Assembly (NCBI GenBank): GCA_947588865.1
Contig: CANPYQ010000008.1
Location: forward strand, 1 to 21,346
From: an uncultured Bacilli bacterium
GTDB lineage: Bacteria; Bacillota_I; Bacilli_A; RF39; UBA660
DNA: 21,346 nt
Direction: 5' to 3'
Shown here: one piece after another, positions 16,008 through 21,346 of the stretch
How positions within the stretch are numbered: position 1 is the first letter of the stretch
Layout: each line of letters opens with the position of its first letter
Position numbers and translations under genes: made by a program
The notes under the pieces: model-generated
Seen by the model: the letters and a program-made list of their open reading frames with translations, nothing else
What the model was told of the DNA's origin: nothing
The model's database searches: none

Positions 16008-16017
16008 ATTTTTCCTT

Positions 16018-16035
16018 TAAAATTAAGTAGGTGAA
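16018..16035 (+). promoter_or_regulatory. Possible tcdA -10 box and ribosome binding site
   Basis: TAAAAT (16018-16023), six bases, GGTGAA (16030-16035) and three bases lead to ATG 16039. This is the same spacing as the strong promoters but without the extended TG or a -35 box. Read-through from queH is an alternative. Confidence 0.4.
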
Positions 16036-16038
16036 ATG

Positions 16039-16728
16039 ATGAATCAATTTGAAAGATTAAAATTATTATTTAAAGATAAAGTTAATTTAATACATTCAAA
16101 AAAAGTGCTTATAATTGGTCTTGGTGGCGTTGGGAGTTATGCAGTAGAAGCACTCACTAGAAGTGGAATTGAAAACTTTATAATAGTAGATAATGATACA
16201 ATATCACTTTCTAATTTAAATAGACAATTAATGACTTATCAAAATAATATAGGAGAATATAAAACTAGTGAAATAGAAAAAAGAATTTTAAGTATAAACC
16301 CAAATTGTAAAATTAAAAAAATTACCTCTTTTATTAGTTTAGATAATATAAATGATTTATTTTATGATACTATAGATTATGTTGTAGATGCATGTGATAC
16401 CATTACTGTAAAATTAGAATTAATTAGAATATGCAAAATGAAAAATATAAAACTTATATCATGCATGGGAACGGGTAATAAAATTGATCCAACTAGACTA
16501 AAAATAATTGATGTTAGAAAAACTAGTTATGATCCAATAGCCAAATTAGTTAGAAAAATGGTGAATAAGGAAAAAATAAAAGGTAAAGTAATGGTTATTT
16601 CAAGTGATGAAAAACCATATGTCAAATCAAGTAAAATCATTCCATCAAATTCATATGTTCCTGCTGTAGCAGGATTACTATGTGCAAGTTATATAATAAA
16701 TGATATAGTAGGTGAGTCATATGTTTAA
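16039..16728 (+). CDS. tcdA: tRNA threonylcarbamoyladenosine dehydratase (TcdA)
   Basis: TcdA is a ThiF/E1-like enzyme that uses ATP to cyclise t6A37 in tRNA to the ct6A form. The 229-aa product has the nucleotide-binding GLGGVGSYAVEAL near the N terminus and IVDNDTISLSNLNRQ with the acidic and arginine residues of the E1 fold. DYVVDACDTITVK and the family's SCMGTGNKIDPTRLKI segment follow. A lysine-rich stretch (KMVNKEKIKGK) replaces some of the loop seen in other members. ATG 16036 and 16039 are both possible; 16039 leaves three bases after GGTGAA, as at other genes, while 16036 leaves none. The last 8 bases overlap the next gene. Confidence 0.88.
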   Translation: MNQFERLKLLFKDKVNLIHSKKVLIIGLGGVGSYAVEALTRSGIENFIIVDNDTISLSNLNRQLMTYQNNIGEYKTSEIEKRILSINPNCKIKKITSFISLDNINDLFYDTIDYVVDACDTITVKLELIRICKMKNIKLISCMGTGNKIDPTRLKIIDVRKTSYDPIAKLVRKMVNKEKIKGKVMVISSDEKPYVKSSKIIPSNSYVPAVAGLLCASYIINDIVGESYV

Positions 16729-17254
16729 TAAATTAGAAGAGATTATAAAAAAGTGTACTGGAAATGTTCTAGTAATAGGTTTAGATAATAAATTACTTAA
16801 TTCATTTAATAAAAATACCTTAGTTAATTTATTTGCTATAAATTCAAATAAAAGCAATGGAATATTTAAAAAATCAAAGAAAAAAACTACAAATCAAGGC
16901 AAATCAATAAATATTAAAAAACTCAGAAAATATATTAATAAAAAATCTGTAGATATATTGATTTGCAATATGAATGAGATGATAGATTATTATAAATACT
17001 TTATAAGAGATAGTATATATTTAAATAATAATATAATATACATATATGCTACAAATGAAATTGATAAAGAATTCATAATTGCCAGATATAATAGATATAA
17101 TGTTAAAATAAGTAATATAGACTATAAAAACGGTTATATAATTAAAATTGATAATACTAGAGGTAAAAATAATTTTGTTAAGGATAAATTGTATTTTATT
17201 AAAGACACATTTTATAATATAGCAGAGTCTATAGGTAATATATTAATTAGTTAA
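16721..17254 (+). CDS. Unknown protein translationally coupled to tcdA
   Basis: I do not recognise this 177-aa, very basic protein. It opens with NVLVIGLDNKLLNSF, then a second strand (LFAIN), a lysine-rich loop (KKSKKKTTNQGK), and VDILICNMNEMIDYYKYF. This order of strands and helices suggests a Rossmann-like or methyltransferase-like fold, but the glycine-rich binding loop is absent, so no activity is claimed. ATG 16721 is preceded by AGGTGAG and overlaps the tcdA stop by 8 bases, a classic coupling arrangement; a GTG at 16712 is in frame but lies inside the SD. Coupling to tcdA suggests a tRNA- or translation-related role, which is only inference. A terminator follows at once. Confidence 0.65.
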   Translation: MFNKLEEIIKKCTGNVLVIGLDNKLLNSFNKNTLVNLFAINSNKSNGIFKKSKKKTTNQGKSINIKKLRKYINKKSVDILICNMNEMIDYYKYFIRDSIYLNNNIIYIYATNEIDKEFIIARYNRYNVKISNIDYKNGYIIKIDNTRGKNNFVKDKLYFIKDTFYNIAESIGNILIS

Positions 17255-17281
17255 AAAAAATGATTCATTTAATCATTTTTT
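17255..17281. terminator. Bidirectional terminator between convergent genes
   Basis: AAAAAATGAT (17255-17264) pairs perfectly with ATCATTTTTT (17272-17281) around TCATTTA. It starts directly after the plus-strand stop (17252-17254). The TGA stop of the minus-strand gene (17265-17267) lies in the loop. T runs on the exit side in both directions make it suitable for both genes. Confidence 0.85.
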
Positions 17282-18113
17282 GTTTTTCAGTAGATTTTTT
17301 GGATATCTCATTATCTGTTTTACTATCAATTATTAAATTTAAAACATCTCTGAGTTTTTGATATTGTTGTTTTCTTGATATATTGTGTTCAACTTTATTA
17401 CAGATTACATTATCATGAGTTTTAACATTGTCTAAATTATTCTCTTCCTTAGTTTCATTTATTATATTTTGATTTTGAGTTTGAGTTAAAATTTTTACAG
17501 CTTTCTTATTAGTTTTAATATAACTATTTGCAGTTGCTAATTGAAATAAAAAAGTAGTAAATATCAAAATATTAGAAATAGCTAAATATACATTATTTAA
17601 TGTTGAAAAATAACCTAAAACAAGTGCTAAACTTAAAGGCCATTGTTTTACTTTACCTGTTTTTGTACTACTAATATTTAAGTCTTTATATTTTAATTTA
17701 AATATCATATTTATAGAAGAAATAATTAGCTCTCCAATCAATAGTATTATATAATTTTGATTTAAAAATAATAAATTTAATCCAATAATACCTGTAAAAA
17801 ACTTGTCTGATAATTGATCTAACATTTTTCCATATTCACTTGTAGTTTTAGTATTTCTTGATATTTTACCATCTAAAAAATCTGTAAATGACCCAACACC
17901 TGCTATTACTCCACAGGCAATAAACATAGGCAATATTCCAGTAATAATAGCTAAAATAGATACAATTAATGTAATAAATGGTATTATAAGTCTAGTAAAT
18001 GTTAACATATTTGCAATTTGTTTTATTATAGTTTTTTTATTAAAAAATTCTTTAAACATTTTTTTTGTACCATTATTAAAATCTTTTAAATATTTTTTAA
18101 TTAAATTTTTCAC
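17265..18113 (-). CDS. CDP-alcohol phosphatidyltransferase (PgsA-like)
   Basis: This integral membrane enzyme transfers a phosphatidyl group from CDP-diacylglycerol to an alcohol, probably glycerol 3-phosphate in phosphatidylglycerol synthesis. The signature is D78-x2-D81-G-x2-S-R86-x8-G95-x3-D99-x3-D103: all the metal-binding aspartates are present, and Ser replaces the usual Ala before Arg. About six membrane segments lie between residues 40 and 195. The 282-aa length exceeds the usual 180-200 because of a basic N-terminal stretch (1-30) and a charged, Asn/Lys/Glu-rich C-terminal tail (from about 200). The start is GTG at 18113 with GAGGTG eight bases upstream on the minus strand. The alcohol acceptor, and hence pgsA, cannot be proven from sequence. 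Confidence 0.82.
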   Translation of the reverse strand: MKNLIKKYLKDFNNGTKKMFKEFFNKKTIIKQIANMLTFTRLIIPFITLIVSILAIITGILPMFIACGVIAGVGSFTDFLDGKISRNTKTTSEYGKMLDQLSDKFFTGIIGLNLLFLNQNYIILLIGELIISSINMIFKLKYKDLNISSTKTGKVKQWPLSLALVLGYFSTLNNVYLAISNILIFTTFLFQLATANSYIKTNKKAVKILTQTQNQNIINETKEENNLDNVKTHDNVICNKVEHNISRKQQYQKLRDVLNLIIDSKTDNEISKKSTEKQKMIK

Positions 18114-18148
18114 TTTATTAACACCTCATATTTTTCCACTAAATAGAT

Positions 18149-18176
18149 ATTTTATCATATTTTAATAAAAAGTCAA
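18149..18176 (-). promoter_or_regulatory. Promoter of the CDP-alcohol phosphotransferase gene
   Basis: Reading the minus strand, TTGACT (18176-18171) is 16 bases before TAAAAT (18154-18149), with the extended TG at 18157-18156. The start would be near 18142, giving a leader of roughly 28 bases before GTG 18113, longer than at most plus-strand genes here. Confidence 0.75.
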
Positions 18177-18209
18177 CATATTAAACATATCTAATGAATA
18201 TAATTTATT

Positions 18210-18277
18210 GCATTAGAAATCTAATGTGCGAGAAGCAATAGTGTAGGCGATTTTTCGTTTATTGCTTCTCTTTTTTT
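18210..18277 (+). ncRNA. Candidate small RNA or spoIIP leader
   Basis: A short plus-strand transcript is implied because a strong plus-strand terminator (18230-18277) sits here with no plus-strand gene upstream; the gene to the left is on the other strand. A TATAAT at 18199-18204 would start RNA near 18211. That RNA would begin with the hairpin CATTAG (18211-18216) / CTAATG (18221-18226, AAAT loop) and then enter the terminator stem. No open frame with an SD is visible. No -35 box is clear, and I match it to no known RNA family. It could also be an attenuator for spoIIP. Confidence 0.4.
18230..18277 (+). terminator. Strong orphan terminator upstream of spoIIP
   Basis: GAGAAGCAATA (18230-18240) pairs perfectly with TATTGCTTCTC (18260-18270), and seven T residues follow (18271-18277). 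Inside the 19-base loop, GCGA and TCGT can add four pairs. There is no T run on the other side, so it acts on the plus strand only. It ends 47 bases before the spoIIP ATG. Confidence 0.85.
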
Positions 18278-18303
18278 CGACAAAAAAGGTATATAAATTA
18301 TTA

Positions 18304-18321
18304 TATATTATAATTGGTGAT
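18304..18321 (+). promoter_or_regulatory. Putative spoIIP -10 box and ribosome binding site
   Basis: TATATT (18304-18309), six bases, GGTGAT (18316-18321) and three bases to ATG 18325 match the module at other genes. A TATAAT at 18309-18314 abuts the SD and is too close to serve. In other spore formers spoIIP is transcribed by sigma-E; I cannot recognise a clear sigma-E site here. Confidence 0.4.
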
Positions 18322-18324
18322 GAT

Positions 18325-19287
18325 ATGAAAAAAAAATTCAAAGCAAAGAAAAAAATAAAATTTAAAAAATATGCTTATATAATAACTTTTATAATTATCA
18401 TTTTTTTAACAATAATGTATATAGATAAAATAAATTTCATAAATTCAAATCAAGAATTTATATATGATACTTTAAATAGTAGTAATCATTATTCATATGA
18501 TAATAAAAGTAATGATAATTTATTAATGAATATTTATAGTTATATTAATAAAAATGTATTTAATTCACCAACATACTTTTTAAAAACTCAATTGAATTTT
18601 GAAAATAACAATAAAACAGATAAAAATACTGAGAGTGTAGATTTCCTATATGTAGAACATAATTTACCACAAGTATATATATATAATTCACACCAAGGAG
18701 AGACATATTCTTATAAATATTTAGAAGAATATAATATAATTCCTAATGTGCTTATGGCATCAAATATGCTTAAGGATAAATTAGAAAATTTAAATATAAA
18801 TACATTAGTAGAAAATAATGATATTGTAGAATATATGAATGAAAATAATTTAAATCATTCAGAAAGTTATATAGCAAGTAGGCACTTTTTAGAAAGTACT
18901 ATTAATAAATATAAATCTATAGAATTATTTATAGATTTGCATAGAGATGCTGCGTCGCACCAGGCAACATATACAACAATTGACGGTAAAGATTATGCTA
19001 AAGTTTTATTTGTTATTGGACTTGAATATTCTACATATGAAAAAAATCTATCTGTAGCAAATGAACTTAATAATATAATAATAAATAAATATCCAACCTT
19101 AACACGCGGTATTATGAAAAAAGAAGGATATGGTGTTAATGGCGTATACAATCAGGACCTATCAAGTAATGTAATATTAATAGAAGTTGGAGGAAATGAA
19201 AATAATATTGATGAAATAAATAATACACTGGATTTACTTTCAGAAGTTATAGGAGAATATTTAAATGAAAAAGAAAAAAAACAATAA
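18325..19287 (+). CDS. spoIIP: Stage II sporulation protein P (SpoIIP)
   Basis: SpoIIP is the cell-wall amidase/endopeptidase of the engulfment machine (with SpoIID and SpoIIM) in endospore formers. The 320-aa protein has a lysine-rich cytoplasmic start, one membrane segment (about 15-33), a low-complexity Asn-rich linker and the catalytic domain from about residue 115. Family motifs are YNSHQGETY (H123, E126), FIDLHRDA (H206) and ILIEVGGNENN (E287), which supply the zinc and catalytic residues. The start at ATG 18325 follows GGTGAT; a frame open from 18262 crosses the terminator hairpin. The next gene starts 23 bases inside its 3' end, as with yqxA after spoIIP in Bacillus. Confidence 0.9.
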   Translation: MKKKFKAKKKIKFKKYAYIITFIIIIFLTIMYIDKINFINSNQEFIYDTLNSSNHYSYDNKSNDNLLMNIYSYINKNVFNSPTYFLKTQLNFENNNKTDKNTESVDFLYVEHNLPQVYIYNSHQGETYSYKYLEEYNIIPNVLMASNMLKDKLENLNINTLVENNDIVEYMNENNLNHSESYIASRHFLESTINKYKSIELFIDLHRDAASHQATYTTIDGKDYAKVLFVIGLEYSTYEKNLSVANELNNIIINKYPTLTRGIMKKEGYGVNGVYNQDLSSNVILIEVGGNENNIDEINNTLDLLSEVIGEYLNEKEKKQ

Positions 19288-19597
19288 ATTAATAAATATA
19301 ATATTTTTAATGTTATTTATGAGCTTTTTAGTTATATATTTTTCAGAAATAACAGGATATTATGAGTATCAAAATCATAAAAAAACTACTTTAACTGAAG
19401 AACAAATAAGAAAATTTGAAAGTGATGTAGAAAATGGTAAAGAGGTTGATTTAAATCAATATTTAGTAGTAGAAAATAAAAACTATAATAATAAGCTCTC
19501 TAAAGCTGCTAGCAAATTATCTGATGGAATAAGCAACGTTGTAAAAAAAGGTGTAGAAAGTACATTTAAATTTTTGTCAAACCTTGTTGAAGAATAA
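19265..19597 (+). CDS. Small membrane protein, YqxA-like
   Basis: This 110-aa protein has a basic start (KKKKNN), one membrane segment at about residues 9-28, an acidic mid-region and an amphipathic C-terminal helix (LSDGISNVVKKGVESTFKFLSNL). It overlaps the end of spoIIP by 23 bases, and AGGAGA lies nine bases before its ATG, so it is translated with spoIIP. Its place, size and layout match YqxA/DUF3679, which follows spoIIP in Bacillus and whose function is unknown. The assignment rests more on position than on sequence. Confidence 0.65.
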   Translation: MKKKKNNKLINIIFLMLFMSFLVIYFSEITGYYEYQNHKKTTLTEEQIRKFESDVENGKEVDLNQYLVVENKNYNNKLSKAASKLSDGISNVVKKGVESTFKFLSNLVEE

Positions 19598-19624
19598 AAA
19601 ATATGATATACTTTTTATGGTGAT
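19584..19624 (+). promoter_or_regulatory. Promoter of the 128-aa membrane protein gene
   Basis: TTGTTG (19584-19589, inside the previous gene) is 17 bases before TATACT (19607-19612), with the extended TG at 19604-19605. Six bases later comes GGTGAT (19619-19624), then three bases to ATG 19628. Confidence 0.7.
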
Positions 19625-19627
19625 AGA

Positions 19628-20014
19628 ATGAAAATATTAAGTAAAGAAAATTGGTGGATATGGCTATTATTAATGTTTTTTTCTGGGGGATCGTCAATAT
19701 TAGTCTTAGGTGCACTTTTAGATGTTTATGATAAAAATGCTTGGTATGCTAAATGGTATATATGGTTAATTGGTGCAATATTAATACTTCCTTTTACGGT
19801 AATGATAACTGTACTAAATATAGATATTCTTACCAAGACAGCCTATAAATTAGAGGTAAATGGTAAAGATTACTATTTATCACCCTATATTTGGATAATA
19901 TTAATAATTATACCAATAATTGGATGGATATTATTTATCGCACTAATGTTATATTTAAATATAGCAATATTAATTAATTTAAATAGAGGTAATGGTGAAA
20001 AATATATAGATTAA
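19628..20014 (+). CDS. Small three-helix membrane protein, unknown
   Basis: I do not recognise this 128-aa protein. It has about three membrane segments, near residues 10-31, 42-68 and 88-115, with aromatic residues at the interfaces (ENWWIWLL, NAWYAKWYIWLIG). A short polar loop lies between helices 2 and 3 (YKLEVNGKDYYLS). The layout is like small DUF5684-type or superinfection-immunity-like membrane proteins, but I would not assign it. It has its own promoter inside the end of the YqxA-like gene, a GGTGAT site at standard spacing and a terminator over its stop, so it is a genuine single gene. Confidence 0.7.
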   Translation: MKILSKENWWIWLLLMFFSGGSSILVLGALLDVYDKNAWYAKWYIWLIGAILILPFTVMITVLNIDILTKTAYKLEVNGKDYYLSPYIWIILIIIPIIGWILFIALMLYLNIAILINLNRGNGEKYID

Positions 20015-20030
20015 TTTATATATTTTTTTT
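19998..20030 (+). terminator. Terminator over the stop of the 128-aa gene
   Basis: AAAAATATATA (19998-20008) pairs with TATATATTTTT (20017-20027) around an eight-base loop that holds the TAA stop (20012-20014). A run of T residues continues to 20030. The stem is purely A-T. Confidence 0.65.
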
Positions 20031-20041
20031 AATATTTATGT

Positions 20042-20060
20042 TAAAATATTTATAGGTGAT
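20042..20060 (+). promoter_or_regulatory. nusB -10 box and ribosome binding site
   Basis: TAAAAT (20042-20047) has the extended TG at 20039-20040. Seven bases later comes GGTGAT (20055-20060), then four bases to ATG 20065. The -35 region lies in the T tract of the previous terminator and is poor. Confidence 0.65.
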
Positions 20061-20064
20061 ATAT

Positions 20065-20481
20065 ATGAGACAATTAACGCGTTCAGAACTTAGAAAAAAT
20101 ATAATGACAATACTCTATCAAATAAATGTTTATACATTAAATAAAATAGAATATAATGTAGATAATATTATAAAAGATGTTAATCCAATTGATAACGAGT
20201 TTGTAAAAGATATAGTATATGGAGTAGTTACTAAGAAAGAAGAATTAGATAATATAGCTAACAAATACCTAAATAAGTGGACAATAGATAGACTTGGAAA
20301 TACAGATCAATCAATACTTAGAATGTCTATATATGAACTTTTATATACTGATACTCCAGATATAGTTGTTATAAATGAGGCAGTTGAACTTGCTAAACTT
20401 TATAGTGATGATGATGTAAAAAATATGATTAACGGTGTACTTGATAAAATATATAAAAGTAAGGTAGATAAAAATGAGTAA
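20065..20481 (+). CDS. nusB: Transcription antitermination protein NusB
   Basis: NusB with NusE (S10) binds boxA RNA and supports antitermination during rRNA transcription. The 138-aa all-helical protein has the family signature features: LTRSELRKNIMTILYQINV at the start, NEFVKDIVYGVV, RLGNTDQSILRMSIYELLY, and VVINEAVELAKLYSDDDVKNMINGVLDKI at the end (nucleotides 20359-20451). The start at ATG 20065 follows GGTGAT; the longer frame from GTG 20056 begins within that site. It overlaps xseA by 8 bases. In B. subtilis folD lies between nusB and xseA; here it does not. Confidence 0.95.
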   Translation: MRQLTRSELRKNIMTILYQINVYTLNKIEYNVDNIIKDVNPIDNEFVKDIVYGVVTKKEELDNIANKYLNKWTIDRLGNTDQSILRMSIYELLYTDTPDIVVINEAVELAKLYSDDDVKNMINGVLDKIYKSKVDKNE

Positions 20482-21346
20482 TAAATATTTAAGTGTATCG
20501 GCAATAACACGCTACTTAAAGGTTAAATTTGATAGTGATGATAACCTTAGAGTAGTATTTTTAAAAGGTGAAATATCTAATATTAAATATCATACAACTG
20601 GGCATATTTATTTTTCACTTAAAGATGAAACAAGTAAAATAAATGCGATAATGTTTTCAAGTAACGCAAAAAAATTACTTTTTAAACCTCAAGATGGATC
20701 AAAAGTACTAGTAACTGGTAGAATTAGCGTATACGAAGCAACAGGTGGATATCAAATATATGTAGATGAAATGCTAGAAGACGGTATTGGGAACCTTTAT
20801 ATTGCATTTGAAGAATTAAAGAAAAGGCTATCTAAAGAAGGATTATTTGATTCTAAATATAAAAAACAAATACCTAAAATTCCTAATAGAATAGGGGTTG
20901 TAACTGCATCTACAGGAGCAGCTATTAAAGATATAATGTCTACTATCAAAAGAAGATTCCCAATATGTGAAGTAATACTTTTTCCTTCCCTTGTACAAGG
21001 AGAAAATGCTAAAGAAGATATAGTTAAAAATATTAGGTTAGCAGAAAGTTACAATCTAGATGTATTAATAGTTGGTAGAGGAGGGGGCTCTTTAGAAGAT
21101 TTATGGCCTTTTAATGAGGAAATAGTTGCGCGTGCTATATTTGAATGCAAGATACCTGTAATAAGCGCTGTAGGGCATGAAATTGACTTTACAATTGCAG
21201 ATTATGTAGCGGATTTAAGAGCACCAACTCCAACAGGAGCAGCAGAGATGGCTGTACCTAATATTAGTGATTTATCTAATTTAATTAAAAATTTATCTAT
21301 AAGGCTTAATGAAGCTATAAATAAAAAAATTAATTATCAAAAATTA
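20474..21346 (+). CDS. xseA: Exodeoxyribonuclease VII large subunit, 5' part
   Basis: XseA with XseB forms exonuclease VII, which degrades single-stranded DNA. The first 291 codons are present and the frame is open at the window edge; the full protein is usually 400-450 aa. It has the N-terminal OB-fold (VFLKGEISNIKYHTTGHIYFSLKD, codons at about 20558-20630, then MFSSNAKKL). The catalytic domain has GVVTASTGAAIKDI, VGRGGGSLEDLWPFNEE, ISAVGHEIDFTIADYVADLR and APTPTGAAEMAVP, all strong family motifs. The start ATG overlaps the nusB stop by 8 bases, implying coupled translation. The missing part would hold the coiled-coil C-terminal region. Confidence 0.95.
   Translation, partial: MSNKYLSVSAITRYLKVKFDSDDNLRVVFLKGEISNIKYHTTGHIYFSLKDETSKINAIMFSSNAKKLLFKPQDGSKVLVTGRISVYEATGGYQIYVDEMLEDGIGNLYIAFEELKKRLSKEGLFDSKYKKQIPKIPNRIGVVTASTGAAIKDIMSTIKRRFPICEVILFPSLVQGENAKEDIVKNIRLAESYNLDVLIVGRGGGSLEDLWPFNEEIVARAIFECKIPVISAVGHEIDFTIADYVADLRAPTPTGAAEMAVPNISDLSNLIKNLSIRLNEAINKKINYQKL

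Noticed and set aside
15991..16018. Inverted repeat AAAGGGAAA / TTTTCCTTT over the queH stop as a terminator.
   Set aside because: It forms nine pairs with one G-T, but it is followed by AAAATT rather than a T tract. It may still be a weak hairpin, so queH-tcdA read-through stays open.
18262..18324. Upstream extension of the spoIIP frame.
   Set aside because: It begins inside the terminator hairpin and T tract; ATG 18325 has GGTGAT at the usual spacing.

Overview
This is a very AT-rich, tightly packed window from a low-GC Firmicute-type bacterium. The gene set (parE-parC, uvrC, proS, frr, yrrI-like permease next to alaS, spoIIP, nusB-xseA) fits Bacilli or a walled relative of the Mollicutes, for example one of the uncultured gut RF39/Erysipelotrichia-like groups. 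I infer that lineage from gene content and order, and no rRNA is present to confirm it. Tryptophan is encoded by TGG throughout, and TGA is used as a stop (proS, the CDP-alcohol phosphotransferase), so the code is the standard bacterial one rather than the Mycoplasma code. No rRNA, tRNA, CRISPR array, intact mobile element or prophage is visible. No stretch over 300 bases lacks a gene.

Layout. Positions 1-118 hold no assignable gene and end in the parE promoter. Positions 137-4603 are a parE-parC topoisomerase IV operon closed by a strong terminator. A lineage-type unknown protein with a Tyr/Glu-rich tandem repeat follows (4738-5391), then the single genes uvrC (5463-7238) and proS (7309-9015), each with its own promoter and terminator. 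A Fic-fold protein lacking the catalytic His (9115-9771) is followed by frr (9826-10368). Positions 10433-14410 form a four-gene operon: an AI-2E/YrrI-type permease, two P-loop nucleotide kinases, and an unusually short alanyl-tRNA synthetase. Positions 14601-17254 hold a membrane-anchored thioredoxin-like protein, queH, tcdA and a protein of unknown function that overlaps tcdA. On the minus strand lies a CDP-alcohol phosphatidyltransferase (17265-18113). After a divergent spacer with an orphan plus-strand terminator come spoIIP, a YqxA-like gene, a small three-helix membrane protein, nusB and the start of xseA, which runs off the right edge.

How the genes relate. Most are housekeeping: DNA topology and repair (ParE, ParC, UvrC, XseA), translation (ProRS, AlaRS, ribosome recycling factor, tRNA modification by QueH and TcdA), rRNA transcription (NusB) and phospholipid synthesis. 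SpoIIP, and the YqxA-like gene in its usual position, indicate an endospore engulfment function.

The most striking non-coding signal is a fixed start module. An (often extended) -10 box is followed by six bases, then GGTGAT, then three or four bases, then ATG. It recurs at parE, uvrC, Fic, the AI-2E permease and the 128-aa membrane protein. nusB has a seven-base gap, and more degenerate forms occur at spoIIP, queH, tcdA, the thioredoxin-like gene and proS. It predicts mRNAs that begin essentially at their Shine-Dalgarno sequence, with leaders of about 9-13 nt. I used it to choose several starts. Terminators often overlap stop codons and are followed at once by the next promoter.
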